Assembly: GCA_901456055.1 (NCBI GenBank)
Contig: CABDWT010000016.1
Span: forward strand, 1 to 64,000
Source of the DNA: Phytobacter ursingii
GTDB taxonomy: Bacteria > Pseudomonadota > Gammaproteobacteria > Enterobacterales > Enterobacteriaceae
Direction: 5' to 3'
DNA: 64,000 bases
Positions within the stretch are counted from its first letter, which is position 1. Each line of letters opens with the position of its first letter. The notes under the pieces were generated by a model. The model saw nothing but the letters and a program-made list of their open reading frames with translations, was not told the origin of the DNA and did no database searches. Below, piece by piece: positions 19,296 to 32,655 of the stretch. A program made the translations under genes and the position numbers.

Positions 19296-20180
19296 TCAGT
19301 CGAGCAAAATGCGCTCAACGTTCTGACAACCCAGAGCGCGCAACGTGGCGACAGTTGCGTCCCATTGGGTGAGAGGGGCGTCGGCTTTTTCTGCGAGGAC
19401 CGCCCGCTGCATATCCGGGTAGTCGTACCCGGCAAGGCTCATCAGATTCAATGCGCCCTGTAGCGGCGGCAATGTCGGGTTAAACGCGGCATTTTCGGCA
19501 TAGCTGCCGCTGAAAATGCGCCCATTGCGACACTCTATAGCCACCCCTGACGGTGACTGTGTATACGGCGTATGGCTTTTGTTAGCGGCTGCGATGGCCG
19601 CCTGGGAGAGTGCATCTCCGCTCAGGGTGAACCCGTGGTCCTGGTCATCAAGTAGCAGGGTTTTGATCTCAAGATCTTTAGGGCCGAAGGCATCCGGCAA
19701 ATAATCACCCAGGGTATGCGGCGTACGTCCCGGTAAGTTAATACGAAGCGTCAGGCCGCTGTTCAGTTCATTCATAAACTGGCGACAGTGACCACAGGGG
19801 GTGTAATTAACGGTAATGGAGGCCAGCGCTTTTTCGCCGCGCTGCCAGGCGTGGCTGATGGCGCTTTGCTCAGCATGGACGGTTTGCTGCATGGTGGCGC
19901 CAAGAAATTCCATATTACTGCCGAAATACCAGGTGCCGCTGACGCCGCGAGCAATCGCGCCGACATTAAAGTGCGAAAGCTCAGTACGCGCACAGGCTGC
20001 TGCTAACGGTAACAGAGCGAAAGCCAATGCGTCTTCGTCCATCCCCGTGGCGTTAAGCAGGGTCGATACCTGTTCTGCGCTTAACATCGCGGGAAAATCC
20101 GCGTCCGCCAGCAGCGGTGCCAGTGCGGCCTGTAAATTCTCCGCAAGGGTCGGAAACGCAGTGTGAAAACGTGAATGCAT
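19296..20180 (-). CDS. cdd: cytidine deaminase Cdd
   Basis: A 294-residue cytosolic zinc enzyme that deaminates cytidine and deoxycytidine to uridine and deoxyuridine for pyrimidine salvage. The catalytic motif HAEQ (His102, Glu104) and zinc motif PCGHC (Cys129, Cys132) lie in the N-terminal active domain; a C-terminal pseudo-domain follows, as in the large E. coli type. The start [10 protein letters not shown] is conserved. The promoter region carries two CRP sites bracketing a CytR-like site. Confidence 0.97.
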   Translation of the reverse strand: MHSRFHTAFPTLAENLQAALAPLLADADFPAMLSAEQVSTLLNATGMDEDALAFALLPLAAACARTELSHFNVGAIARGVSGTWYFGSNMEFLGATMQQTVHAEQSAISHAWQRGEKALASITVNYTPCGHCRQFMNELNSGLTLRINLPGRTPHTLGDYLPDAFGPKDLEIKTLLLDDQDHGFTLSGDALSQAAIAAANKSHTPYTQSPSGVAIECRNGRIFSGSYAENAAFNPTLPPLQGALNLMSLAGYDYPDMQRAVLAEKADAPLTQWDATVATLRALGCQNVERILLD

Positions 20181-20211
20181 GGCGTTGCCTCATAACAATG
20201 TAATGGGATCG

Positions 20212-20305
20212 TAGTGTAAGGGCCGATTTAGCCTTTATATGTGATCAACATCTCACTGTATATGCAACGCATGCAATTCAAATTAAAAATGCGCGACGCA
20301 TCGCA
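20212..20305 (-). promoter_or_regulatory. cdd promoter with two CRP sites and CytR-like site
   Basis: Read on the minus strand, TGAGATGTTGATCACA (20255-20240) is a strong CRP site. TGCGATGCGTCGCGCA (20305-20290) is a weaker one 50 bp further upstream. Between them, TTGCATGCGTTGCAT (20276-20262) contains two CytR-type half sites. A -10 like TACACT is at 20218-20213. The layout matches the E. coli cdd promoter, with CRP near -41 and -91 and CytR bridging. Confidence 0.75.
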
Positions 20306-20309
20306 AATT

Positions 20310-21005
20310 TTAGCCCGCTATCGCGAGGATCAAAGGAAACAGGAAGGGCGCAATCAGTGACGTAATAATCCCACAAATGACCAGTGCCAGTGAGCTGAAC
20401 GCGCCTTCCTGATAATCCAGCTCTGCACAACGCGCGGTACCCAGGGCGTGAGAAGCGGTGCCCATCGCCAGGCCGCGAGCTGATTTTGTGCGAATACGCA
20501 TGGCATCCAGTAGGGTATGACCGAAGACCGCGCCCAGTACGCCGACAAAAATCACGCAAACCGCGCTAATTGCCGGAATGCCGCCAATGCTGCCGCCCAC
20601 CGCCATGGCAATCGGCGTGGTGACCGATTTCGGCAGAATAGAGGCGGCAATCTCTGGCGATGCGCCCATCATCAGCGCAATACCGGCTCCGCTCGCCATC
20701 GCCACAATACTGCCGAAAAAGCAGATAGTAATGATGGACTTCCAGCGCGCGCGAATCTGATGTAATTGCTCATAAAGCGGAAATGCCAGGGCGACCACGG
20801 CGGGTTGCAATAAATCATTAAGGATTTTGCTGCCCTGGAAGTAGTGATCATACGGAATGCCGGTGACCAGCAGGAACGGAATAATCACTATCATCGCAAT
20901 GAGCAAAGGATTAAGCAGCGCCATCTTGAAACGCGCGGAGAGCTTACGTGCGGCAAAAAATACCGCCAGCGTTAATGGCAGCGACCACCAGATATACGCC
21001 ATCAT
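20310..21005 (-). CDS. yohK: LrgB-family inner-membrane protein YohK
   Basis: A 231-residue polytopic protein of the LrgB/CidB family. The conserved block is [25 protein letters not shown], followed by [25 protein letters not shown]. Relatives with LrgA partners act as holin/antiholin-like or small-metabolite transport systems; the E. coli function is unsettled. The start overlaps the yohJ stop by 4 bp, implying translational coupling. cdd follows downstream, as in E. coli. Confidence 0.94.
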   Translation of the reverse strand: MMAYIWWSLPLTLAVFFAARKLSARFKMALLNPLLIAMIVIIPFLLVTGIPYDHYFQGSKILNDLLQPAVVALAFPLYEQLHQIRARWKSIITICFFGSIVAMASGAGIALMMGASPEIAASILPKSVTTPIAMAVGGSIGGIPAISAVCVIFVGVLGAVFGHTLLDAMRIRTKSARGLAMGTASHALGTARCAELDYQEGAFSSLALVICGIITSLIAPFLFPLILAIAG

Positions 21006-21400
21006 TCTTCACTTCCTTTCTCGCCAATGACTTTACGTTCGCCGTGGGCCAGATGCGTGGTCCAGCTTACCACGAGAAAAACAATCACCGTACTGACGGC
21101 ACAGGAGACCACTATCGGGCCAAACTGCGCGCGCAGAATATCGTAATACTGCATAACGCCCACGCCAATCGGCACAAACAGGAGCGCCATGTAGCGGATC
21201 AGCACATAGCAGCCAGGATTAACCCATTTGGCGGGCAGGATTTGCAAAGCCAGCAGGACGAACATGATTAACATGCCGATGATGCTGCCGGGAATGGTAA
21301 TAGGCAGCAGTGATGAGATATAAATTCCTGCGTATAAACATGCATATATCAGGACAAATGCGCGAAGGTACTGCCAGACAATGTTCAGTGATTTACTCAT
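21002..21400 (-). CDS. yohJ: LrgA-family inner-membrane protein YohJ
   Basis: A 132-residue membrane protein of the CidA/LrgA family with four hydrophobic segments. The motif [19 protein letters not shown] is characteristic. The start [13 protein letters not shown] at 21400 equals E. coli YohJ in position and length; the frame is open 12 codons further upstream, but that part has no similarity. It is the first gene of the yohJK pair. Confidence 0.94.
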   Translation of the reverse strand: MSKSLNIVWQYLRAFVLIYACLYAGIYISSLLPITIPGSIIGMLIMFVLLALQILPAKWVNPGCYVLIRYMALLFVPIGVGVMQYYDILRAQFGPIVVSCAVSTVIVFLVVSWTTHLAHGERKVIGEKGSEE

Positions 21401-21537
21401 GGTGAATACCCTTGATGAAACGCATTCATCATACAATTAAAGCCGGAAATGTGCTACCGATCACATCATGAATTCTGAGCATACCAAACATTCCATTCCG
21501 GAACGTCAGGCATTACCACAAGATTGTTGTTCGCGGA

Positions 21538-22434
21538 TTACACACTGTCTTTACTCTTTGCGGCGGGTATCGCCTGGATGCGGTGAATCACTTCGCGCAT
21601 TGCGCGACTTACGACTTTATCCTGTCGCATAATCAGCCCAAGCGTGCGGTGCAGCGCAGGGACCAGCGGCTCAACGGTTAAGCCTGCGCAATCCTCAGCC
21701 TGGGTAACCGACATCCGCGGCACAATGCTGTAACCGAGCCCTGCGCGCACCATTCGTTTTATCGCCTCAATACTGCCGAGCTCCATCACTGGCGACACAT
21801 TCTTACCGGCACGCTGAAACCAGCCGTCAATAAGCTGGCGCGTGCTGCTCCCGGAAGCGAAAACGATCAGCGGCAGTTCTTCTGTCTCTACCTCAGACTC
21901 AGCGAGGGTCGGTTTTGCTGTGATGGTAACGAATTCATCGACCATGACTGGCGTGACGTCCAGGTTCCTGCTGATCGCCGGCAGGGTAACAAGGCCTATG
22001 TCGATACTGTTCTCCTCAACGCCCCGAACAATGTCCTGCGTATTGCCGGTTCTGACGCCCACCGACAGTTGGGGATAGTCTTTACGCAACTGTTGCAATA
22101 GGGCTGGCAATAAATGAATACATACCGTGGCGCCTGTGCCAAGGGTAACCGTGCCGCTGATATCGAGCTTGTGCATGGCGACCGATTGCACGGCAGCACT
22201 GACGGCTTTTTCAATTTCTTCGCAGTGCGCCAGTAACGTTAACCCTGCCGGTGTCGGACGAACGCCGCGACCAGTACGTTCAATCAGGCGGGTTTGCAAA
22301 GCGGTCTCCAGTTGGCGCATCTGCAAACTGACCGCAGGCTGGGAGATTCCCAGCGCTTCGGCTGCAGCAGTAAAGCTGCCCCGGCCGATGACCAGCCTGT
22401 AGGTCGTCAATTGATCGAGACTGAGGTGTGCCAT
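21538..22434 (-). CDS. LysR-family transcriptional regulator
   Basis: A 298-residue protein with an N-terminal winged helix-turn-helix (GSFTAAAEALGISQPAVSLQ) and a LysR substrate-binding domain from about residue 92. The effector is unknown. It is divergent from an acetyltransferase gene across 95 bp, the usual arrangement for a LysR regulator and its target. Neither gene lies at this place in E. coli K-12, where yohJ adjoins dusC. I do not recognise a specific named orthologue. Confidence 0.88.
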   Translation of the reverse strand: MAHLSLDQLTTYRLVIGRGSFTAAAEALGISQPAVSLQMRQLETALQTRLIERTGRGVRPTPAGLTLLAHCEEIEKAVSAAVQSVAMHKLDISGTVTLGTGATVCIHLLPALLQQLRKDYPQLSVGVRTGNTQDIVRGVEENSIDIGLVTLPAISRNLDVTPVMVDEFVTITAKPTLAESEVETEELPLIVFASGSSTRQLIDGWFQRAGKNVSPVMELGSIEAIKRMVRAGLGYSIVPRMSVTQAEDCAGLTVEPLVPALHRTLGLIMRQDKVVSRAMREVIHRIQAIPAAKSKDSV

Positions 22435-22529
22435 CCAAAGTTTTCCTTATACGGGTAATAAGCGCAGCACTATGTCTGGACTTATGCGTTACGGCTAGCC
22501 TCTCAACATAACTGAGCAGGAGCCGGACG

Positions 22530-23072
22530 ATGGAAATTATCGAAGCAGAAGAACAACATATTAGCGCAATGCAGCAAATATACGCCTGGCATGTGGTGAA
22601 TGGCAGCGCCTCATTTGAAACCACTGCGCCTGACAGAGATGAAATGCTGGCGCGTTTGAACAAGACTCGCAGCGCCGGGTTGCCGTGGTTTGTTATCCTC
22701 GATGAGGGGATGGTAAAAGGCTATTGCTACCTTTCACACTATCGCACGCGCTATGCCTATCGCTACACGCTGGAAGATTCTATCTATATCGATGAGCAAT
22801 TTCGCCAGCGCGGTGCAGGCAAAGCGTTGCTGGCGAAAGCCATTGAATGGGCAGAAAACCACGGTTATCGCCAGCTCATTGCCGTCGTTGGCAACAGTGA
22901 AAATGTGGGGTCGCTGCGTCTGCATCAGCGGGCGGGTTTTACCCGGACAGGCACGCTGAACAATGTCGGTTTCAAACATGGCCGCTGGCTGGATATCGTT
23001 ATTATGCAGCGCCCCCTGGGCGAGGGGAGTTTGACCCTTCCGGCATCGGACGTCTACCCGCGTTCAGCCTGA
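22530..23072 (+). CDS. GNAT-family N-acetyltransferase (phosphinothricin acetyltransferase-like)
   Basis: A 180-residue GNAT enzyme. The acetyl-CoA-binding motif QFRQRGAGKAL (Q/RxxGxG/A type) is present. The motifs SASFET and YRYTLEDSIYI are typical of the Pat/MnaT subgroup, which acetylates phosphinothricin, methionine sulfoximine or similar amino acid analogues. The exact substrate is not shown by sequence. ATG 22530 has GCAGGAGCCGG upstream. It is divergent from the LysR gene, its probable regulator, and is paralogous to the acetyltransferase at 31964-32518. Confidence 0.88.
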   Translation: MEIIEAEEQHISAMQQIYAWHVVNGSASFETTAPDRDEMLARLNKTRSAGLPWFVILDEGMVKGYCYLSHYRTRYAYRYTLEDSIYIDEQFRQRGAGKALLAKAIEWAENHGYRQLIAVVGNSENVGSLRLHQRAGFTRTGTLNNVGFKHGRWLDIVIMQRPLGEGSLTLPASDVYPRSA

Positions 23073-23075
23073 TAC

Positions 23076-23099
23076 AAGAGCGTTTTGAAACGCTCTTTC
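23076..23099 (+). terminator. terminator between the GNAT gene and dusC
   Basis: Inverted repeat agagcgttt / aaacgctct with a 2-nt loop, followed by a short pyrimidine tract (ttcctccct). It lies just after the acetyltransferase stop. The short T stretch makes it a modest terminator. Confidence 0.6.
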
Positions 23100-23151
23100 C
23101 TCCCTGAGTCAGAGGCGCTACTATGTCGCCTCATTTTTTCAGGGGCAATGT

Positions 23152-24090
23152 ATGCGTGTATTACTGGCGCCGATGGAAGGTGTGCTCGATTCGCTGGTGC
23201 GCGAGCTGCTAACCGAGGTTAACGACTACGATCACTGTATCACCGAGTTTGTCCGCGTGGTTGACCAGCTGTTGCCGGCAAAATCGTTTTACCGCATCTG
23301 CCCTGAACTGCACTATCAAAGTCGCACCCCTTCCGGGACGCGGGTTCGCGTACAATTGCTGGGACAATACCCTGAGTGGCTGGCGGAAAACGCGGCTCGC
23401 GCGGTGCAACTCGGTTCGTGGGGTGTCGATCTTAACTGTGGCTGTCCGTCGAAGCTGGTGAATGGCAGTGGTGGAGGAGCCACGCTGCTCAAAGATCCGG
23501 AGCTGATTTATCGCGGGGCGAAAGCCATGCGCGAGGCCGTGCCCGCCCATCTGCCGGTCAGCGTAAAGGTGCGTCTCGGCTGGGATAGTGGGGCGCGGCG
23601 GTTTGAAATTGCCGATGCTGTTCAGCAGGCCGGTGCGTCTGAACTGGTGGTTCACGGGCGGACAAAAGAAGACGGCTATAAAGCCGAGCGGATCAACTGG
23701 CAGGCCATTGGTGAGATTCGCCAGCGACTTACCATTCCGGTTGTCGCAAACGGTGAGATCTGGGACTGGCAGAGCGCCCAGGATTGTATGGCGGCGACCG
23801 GCTGCGATGCGGTGATGATTGGTCGCGGCGCGCTGAACGTGCCCAACCTGAGCCGGGTAGTGAAATACAACGCGCCGCGTATGCCGTGGCCCGAGGTCGT
23901 TGCGCTGTTACAAAAATACACGCGGCTGGAAAAGCAGGGTGATACCGGCATGTACCACGTGGCGCGCATCAAACAGTGGCTGGGCTATCTGCGCAAAGAG
24001 TATGTCGACGCGATTGCACTGTTTGAACAAATCCGCACCCTTAAGAGCTCGCCGGACATTGCGCGAGCGATTCAGGCGTTAAATACCTGA
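23152..24090 (+). CDS. dusC: tRNA-dihydrouridine(16) synthase DusC
   Basis: A 312-residue FMN-dependent enzyme that reduces U16 of tRNA to dihydrouridine using NADPH. The TIM barrel starts with [10 protein letters not shown]; the catalytic cysteine is Cys98 in [15 protein letters not shown]. The FMN phosphate-binding region is VVANGEIWD and [11 protein letters not shown]. The C-terminal helical tRNA-binding domain is complete, and the length matches E. coli DusC. The transcript ends before the bgl leader. Confidence 0.96.
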   Translation: MRVLLAPMEGVLDSLVRELLTEVNDYDHCITEFVRVVDQLLPAKSFYRICPELHYQSRTPSGTRVRVQLLGQYPEWLAENAARAVQLGSWGVDLNCGCPSKLVNGSGGGATLLKDPELIYRGAKAMREAVPAHLPVSVKVRLGWDSGARRFEIADAVQQAGASELVVHGRTKEDGYKAERINWQAIGEIRQRLTIPVVANGEIWDWQSAQDCMAATGCDAVMIGRGALNVPNLSRVVKYNAPRMPWPEVVALLQKYTRLEKQGDTGMYHVARIKQWLGYLRKEYVDAIALFEQIRTLKSSPDIARAIQALNT

Positions 24091-24162
24091 ACTCTGCGAT
24101 CATAGTCACGTTTTTGCATGGCTTCGATTGAGTGAACAGAGCAACCTGATAGAGTTTCCCAC

Positions 24163-25076
<914 letters not shown>

Positions 25077-25105
25077 AAATAGCGTGAAGCATGAAGTGTA
25101 AAACA

Positions 25106-25178
25106 GGATTGTAACTGCATCTCGCAGGCAAAACCTGAGCCCGGCCCGCGAGGTGCTGGACTCGGGTTTTTTTTTATC
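25106..25178 (+). promoter_or_regulatory. second RAT/terminator between bglG and bglF
   Basis: GGATTGTAACTGCATCTCGC (25106-25125) followed by AGGCAAAACCT is a second RAT. The overlapping terminator pairs aacctgag (25132-25139) with ctcgggtt and ends in a run of nine T. The twin arrangement around bglG is the one established for the E. coli bgl operon. Confidence 0.9.
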
Positions 25179-25208
25179 TCAGTCATAGCCTTCGGGCATA
25201 AGAAGTAA

Positions 25209-28487
<3,279 letters not shown>

Positions 28488-28510
28488 GCGGCGGTCGTCG
28501 CTCGAAATAA

Positions 28511-28545
28511 CCCCTCACTTCCGCAGAGGTGAGGGGGAGTTTTTA
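28511..28545 (+). terminator. terminator of the bgl operon
   Basis: Inverted repeat cccctcac / gtgagggg followed by gagttttt. The T-run reaches the stop codon of the convergent small gene yohP. Confidence 0.8.
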
Positions 28546-28629
28546 GAAAATCATCTTAAACACGCCGGTGACCACCAACAGCCCAATCAAAAAGATAATC
28601 AAAATAACCCACAGCAATACCTTCAACAT
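28543..28629 (-). CDS. yohP: small membrane protein YohP
   Basis: A 28-residue protein, MLKVLLWVILIIFLIGLLVV then TGVFKMIF, nearly identical to the 27-residue E. coli YohP. It is a single hydrophobic helix in the inner membrane; the E. coli protein is known as a test case for post-translational membrane targeting. The cellular role is unknown. On the minus strand AGGGAGAGAAAAA precedes ATG 28629 as a Shine-Dalgarno. The gene is antisense to and overlaps the tail of the bgl terminator. Synteny (next to yohF) agrees with E. coli. Confidence 0.93.
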   Translation of the reverse strand: MLKVLLWVILIIFLIGLLVVTGVFKMIF

Positions 28630-28736
28630 TTTTTCTCTCCCTTGATCGTGTAACTCACCGCAAAGTGTAGCAATCGTTCAGAAATATGCCTTTTCTCTAT
28701 ACTGAAGTTTTGGCTTCATGACCGGAGGGGAAGACA

Positions 28737-29504
28737 ATGCAGAAAGTCGCTATTGTGACCGCAGCGGATTCAGGTATCGGCAAAGCCTGCGCGCTAATGC
28801 TGGCAGAAAAAGGTTTTGATATCGGCATTACCTGGCACTCGGATGACAGCGGGGCGCGCGAGACTGCGCAACAGGTTGAAGCACGCGGCAGACAGGCCCG
28901 TATTATCCAGCTCGACTTAAGCCATCTGCCGGACGGCGCCAATGCCATCGAGACATTGATTAACGCGTTTGGTCGTGTCGATGCCCTGGTTAACAATGCT
29001 GGCGCAATGACCAAAGCACCGTTTTTGGATGTCACTCTGGAAGCGTGGCGGAAGATTTTTACCGTGGATGTCGAAGGGGCGCTGCTGTGTTCACAAATTG
29101 CCGCCCGGCATATGGTTAAGCAGGGGCAGGGGGGACGTATTGTGAATATCACCTCTGTGCATGAACACACCCCTCTACCCGAGGCCAGCGCCTACACGGC
29201 GGCAAAACATGCGCTGGGCGGATTAACCAAATCCATGGCGCTGGAGCTTGTAAGTGACAACATACTGGTTAATGCGGTCGCGCCCGGTGCGATTGCGACG
29301 CCAATGAATAATATGAGCGATGATGATGCCAAACCGGGCTCCATGCCCATCATCCCTTTGGCAAGACCCGGTAAAACGCAGGAGATCGCAAGCCTGGTGG
29401 CCTGGCTCTGTTCGGAGGATGCCAGTTATACCACCGGGCAGTCGTTCATTGTGGACGGCGGTTTTATGCTGGCGAATCCACAGTTTAATGCCAGCCATCA
29501 TTAA
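28737..29504 (+). CDS. yohF: SDR-family oxidoreductase YohF
   Basis: A 255-residue classical short-chain dehydrogenase. The motifs are TAADSGIGKACA (cofactor), NNAG, ITSVHEH (Ser) and YTAAKHALGG (Tyr/Lys). It is close to E. coli YohF, for which diacetyl or other small carbonyl reductase activity is inferred from annotation only. A strong Shine-Dalgarno (GGAGGGGAAG) precedes ATG 28737. Its stop codon abuts the stop of the convergent yohD without any gap. Confidence 0.94.
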   Translation: MQKVAIVTAADSGIGKACALMLAEKGFDIGITWHSDDSGARETAQQVEARGRQARIIQLDLSHLPDGANAIETLINAFGRVDALVNNAGAMTKAPFLDVTLEAWRKIFTVDVEGALLCSQIAARHMVKQGQGGRIVNITSVHEHTPLPEASAYTAAKHALGGLTKSMALELVSDNILVNAVAPGAIATPMNNMSDDDAKPGSMPIIPLARPGKTQEIASLVAWLCSEDASYTTGQSFIVDGGFMLANPQFNASHH

Positions 29505-30086
29505 CTACTCTGACGGTGGGTTGCGGCGTTTTTTTTGTCGATGCCGCAGCCACCAGCGTACGGAAAAAACCACGACCACGGCCAGCACCAGCCAAATCAG
29601 CTTTTTGAGGTGATGGTCAAACTGATGCAGCCATGGCCCGATAACTTCCCCGCCCAGATAACCTAACGTCGTGAAAATTAATGCCCAGACGATAGCGCCA
29701 AAAATATTCAGGGGCAGGAAGATTTTCGGGGGCAGATGGCTGGCACCGATGAGTAGCGGCCCAATAATACGAAAGCCGTACATAAACCGCGTACCGATCA
29801 CAAACAGCCACGGGCGACGGTTGATCATGCGTTGCGCCTGGTGAATTTTGTCCTGGTGGCGGGAAAAGCGTTGCAGAATTTTCATGCCATACCGCCGCCC
29901 CAGTAAATAGAGCAACTGGTCTCCCATCATCCCACCCAGCGCAACGGCCATAACCACCAGCGGAAACCTCAGCAGCCCCTGATGCGCGGCAACGCCACCG
30001 AGCAGAGTGATGGTTTCACCCTCAGCAATACTACCAACAACCAGCGCGGCATAGCCGTACTGGCTGATAAGATGATTCATATCCAT
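29505..30086 (-). CDS. yohD: DedA-family inner-membrane protein YohD
   Basis: A 193-residue DedA/VTT-domain membrane protein. The conserved blocks are EGETITLLGGVAAHQG, ALGGMMGDQLLYLLGRRYG and FVIGTRFMYGFRIIGPLLIG. DedA proteins support membrane homeostasis and lipid flipping and are partly redundant in E. coli. The start MDMNHLISQYG at 30086 corresponds to E. coli YohD; the frame is open upstream to 30200, but that stretch shows no similarity. The C terminus is basic (RHRQKKRR). It converges with yohF with zero spacing. Confidence 0.93.
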   Translation of the reverse strand: MDMNHLISQYGYAALVVGSIAEGETITLLGGVAAHQGLLRFPLVVMAVALGGMMGDQLLYLLGRRYGMKILQRFSRHQDKIHQAQRMINRRPWLFVIGTRFMYGFRIIGPLLIGASHLPPKIFLPLNIFGAIVWALIFTTLGYLGGEVIGPWLHQFDHHLKKLIWLVLAVVVVFSVRWWLRHRQKKRRNPPSE

Positions 30087-30265
30087 AGGTCCAACAATTC
30101 TCCCGTTAAACCCCATAAGCATACACCCTATGAATTGATTGCGCCGATAACTACGGCTTCGCTGCACCGATTGTCGTGACGGATTTTTTGATCTGAACAC
30201 AAAATAACCAGCAGAGTGACGTATACTTAGGGAGTCTGTATTCGGGCATTCAGCAAGGGGGCGTT

Positions 30266-30853
30266 ATGAACCATGTCTGGGGACTTTTTTCCCATCCCGA
30301 TCGTGAAATGCAGGTCATCAAGGGCGAAAACGAAACCGTTTCGCATCACTACACCCACCATGTACTGATCATGGCGGCCGTTCCCGTTATCTGTGCTTTT
30401 ATTGGCACGACCCAAATAGGCTGGAATTTTGGTGAAGAGAGCGTGGTTCAGTTGAACTGGTTTACCGCGTTTTATCTGGCTGTGATCTTCTATGCCCTGA
30501 TGCTGGCCGGTGTGGCGGTGATGGGCCGAGTCATTTGGTGGATGGCAAGGAATTACCCTCAGCGTCCTTCCCTGGCACGCTGTATGGTGTTTGCCGGTTA
30601 TGTCGCAACGCCGTTATTTTTGAGCGGAATTGTGGCGCTCTATCCGCTGGTCTGGCTGTGTGCGCTGGTGGGTACCGTCGCGCTCTTCTATACCGGTTAT
30701 CTGCTCTATGTCGGGATACCGACCTTCCTCAATATCAACAGAGAGGAAGGGTTAAGTTTTTCCAGCTCGACTCTGGCGATTGGGGTGCTGGTCCTTGAAG
30801 TGCTGCTGGCGCTCACGGTCATTCTTTGGGGTTACGGCTACCGTCTGTTCTAA
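30266..30853 (+). CDS. yohC: Yip1-domain inner-membrane protein YohC
   Basis: A 195-residue protein with a soluble N-terminal segment of about 30 residues (MNHVWGLFSHPDREMQVIKGE) and five hydrophobic helices. This is the layout of the Yip1 domain family. The function is unknown. It matches E. coli YohC in length and position, divergent from yohD and upstream of pbpG. AAGGGGGCG precedes ATG 30266. Confidence 0.93.
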   Translation: MNHVWGLFSHPDREMQVIKGENETVSHHYTHHVLIMAAVPVICAFIGTTQIGWNFGEESVVQLNWFTAFYLAVIFYALMLAGVAVMGRVIWWMARNYPQRPSLARCMVFAGYVATPLFLSGIVALYPLVWLCALVGTVALFYTGYLLYVGIPTFLNINREEGLSFSSSTLAIGVLVLEVLLALTVILWGYGYRLF

Positions 30854-31024
30854 TCACATTGCGTTGCTGGTTGAAGTACCCGCAACGCAATCTTCTGCAA
30901 TGAATCTTGTGTGGCGACATGCGGGCGTGGCGGCTATTATGCCAGGGCCAGCTTCTGTTATTCATTTCCAAAACAGATGCGGTGTGCGTAATTACGTGCA
31001 TGAATAATCATCAGAAGTCACACC

Positions 31025-31963
31025 ATGCTGAAAATCCGAATTTCTTTATTAAGCCTCGCGCTTATGTTTGCCGTGCCCGTCGCACCGCAGGCGCTGGCAA
31101 AAACCGCTGCGGCAACGGCGTCCGCGCAACCTGAAATTGCCTCCGGTAGCGCGATGATTGTCGATTTACAAACTAATCAGGTTATCTATTCCAGCCACCC
31201 GGAACTGGTGCGTCCTATCGCTTCTATCACCAAGCTCATGACCGCAATGGTGGTACTGGATGCTCATCTGCCGCTGGATGAAAAAATAAAAGTGGATATC
31301 AGCCATACGCCAGAAATGAAAGGGATCTACTCCCGCGTACGCCTGAACAGTGAAATCAGCCGCAAAGATATGCTGCTGCTGGCACTGATGTCCTCGGAAA
31401 ACCGCGCGGCGGCGAGCCTTGCGCACCATTATCCTGGTGGATATGACGCGTTTATTCGTGCGATGAATGCGAAAGCGAAGGCGCTGGGCATGACCCACAC
31501 CCGCTATGTTGAACCGACGGGCTTATCAACCAGCAATGTGTCCACGGCAAGCGACCTGATTAAACTGCTGGTGGCCACGAAGCAGTATCCACTGCTGGGC
31601 CAGTTGAGCACCACGCGGGAAGACATGGCGACATTCAGTAATCCGGGATATACGCTGCCGTTCCGTAATACCAACCATCTGGTGTATCGCGATAACTGGA
31701 ACATTCAGCTGACCAAAACCGGGTTTACCAATGCAGCCGGTCACTGCCTGGTGATGCGCACCGTCATTAACAATAAGCCGGTTGCCCTGGTGGTCATGGA
31801 TGCTTTCGGAAAGTATACCCACTTTGCGGATGCCAGCCGTCTACGTACCTGGATTGAAACCGGGAAAGCACAGCCTGTGCCTGCTGCTGCGTTAAGCTAC
31901 AAGCGCCAGAAAGCGGCGCAAATGGTAGAAAACCACGGCGCACAAACCGCGCAAAACGACTAA
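31025..31963 (+). CDS. pbpG: D-alanyl-D-alanine endopeptidase PbpG (PBP7)
   Basis: A 312-residue periplasmic low-molecular-weight penicillin-binding protein. It cleaves the D-Ala-meso-DAP crosslinks of peptidoglycan. The signal peptide ends at LAK or ALA near residue 25. The three active-site motifs are S67-I-T-K70, S124-E-N126 and K231-T-G233. The length and sequence match E. coli PBP7. Its TAA stop directly abuts the stop of the convergent acetyltransferase gene. Confidence 0.97.
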   Translation: MLKIRISLLSLALMFAVPVAPQALAKTAAATASAQPEIASGSAMIVDLQTNQVIYSSHPELVRPIASITKLMTAMVVLDAHLPLDEKIKVDISHTPEMKGIYSRVRLNSEISRKDMLLLALMSSENRAAASLAHHYPGGYDAFIRAMNAKAKALGMTHTRYVEPTGLSTSNVSTASDLIKLLVATKQYPLLGQLSTTREDMATFSNPGYTLPFRNTNHLVYRDNWNIQLTKTGFTNAAGHCLVMRTVINNKPVALVVMDAFGKYTHFADASRLRTWIETGKAQPVPAAALSYKRQKAAQMVENHGAQTAQND

Positions 31964-32518
31964 TTATTCCGGCAGCGTCCAGTCACCCTCGTTGAGTGGG
32001 CGCTGCATGATAACCGTATCCCGCCAGTCACCTTTCTTGTAGCCGACGCTGCGCAACTGCCCGACAATTTCGAAGCCGTGTTTTTTATGCAGTCGCAGGG
32101 AGCCTGCGTTGTTTTGCCCGTCGCCTATCACCGCAATCATCTGCCGCCACGGTCCTTCTTCACAGCGCGTGATCAACGCATCCATCAGCATGCTACCAAT
32201 GCCACGTCCGGTCATACTGGCGTCAACATAAATAGACTCTTCCAGGGTATAGCGGTAGGCCTGGCGCGGACGATAAGGACTCGCATAGCAATACCCCACC
32301 ATGATGCCGTGATAGAGCGCGACCATCCAGGGAAGCCCCTCACTGGCGATCTTGTGCATACGCTGGCGCATCTCGTCGATAGTGGGTGGCACTTCTTCGA
32401 AAGAGGCGCGGCCATGTAGCACATGCCAGGCATAGAGAGATGAAATCGCATGAACATCATCAAGAGTGGCATCACGCACCACGAGTGCGTTTTCGGACAG
32501 GACATCAACGGCAGACAT
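31964..32518 (-). CDS. GNAT-family N-acetyltransferase (second Pat/MnaT-like copy)
   Basis: A 184-residue GNAT enzyme with acetyl-CoA motif MTGRGIGSMLM and the subgroup motifs RASFEE and YRYTLEESIYV. It is clearly paralogous to the acetyltransferase at 22530-23072 (shared YAWHV.. ASFE, AYRYTLE.SIY, VIMQRPL.EG). The start chosen is ATG 32518 (MSAVDVL), with GAGGAG upstream; a TTG at 32536 lies on that Shine-Dalgarno. Substrate is probably an amino acid analogue such as phosphinothricin or methionine sulfoximine, unproven. It is convergent with pbpG and has no regulator beside it. Confidence 0.87.
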   Translation of the reverse strand: MSAVDVLSENALVVRDATLDDVHAISSLYAWHVLHGRASFEEVPPTIDEMRQRMHKIASEGLPWMVALYHGIMVGYCYASPYRPRQAYRYTLEESIYVDASMTGRGIGSMLMDALITRCEEGPWRQMIAVIGDGQNNAGSLRLHKKHGFEIVGQLRSVGYKKGDWRDTVIMQRPLNEGDWTLPE

Positions 32519-32655
32519 GATGGAGTGGCTCCTCAATGTAGCAGGTCAGAGAAACGTTTCTCTGGCCTGCTACTTTAGTACGAATGAAGAGCACAATACA
32601 GCCTGGCTTAAACATATATCTCAGTTAGACAATGATGAAGTATCGAGACAGTCGC

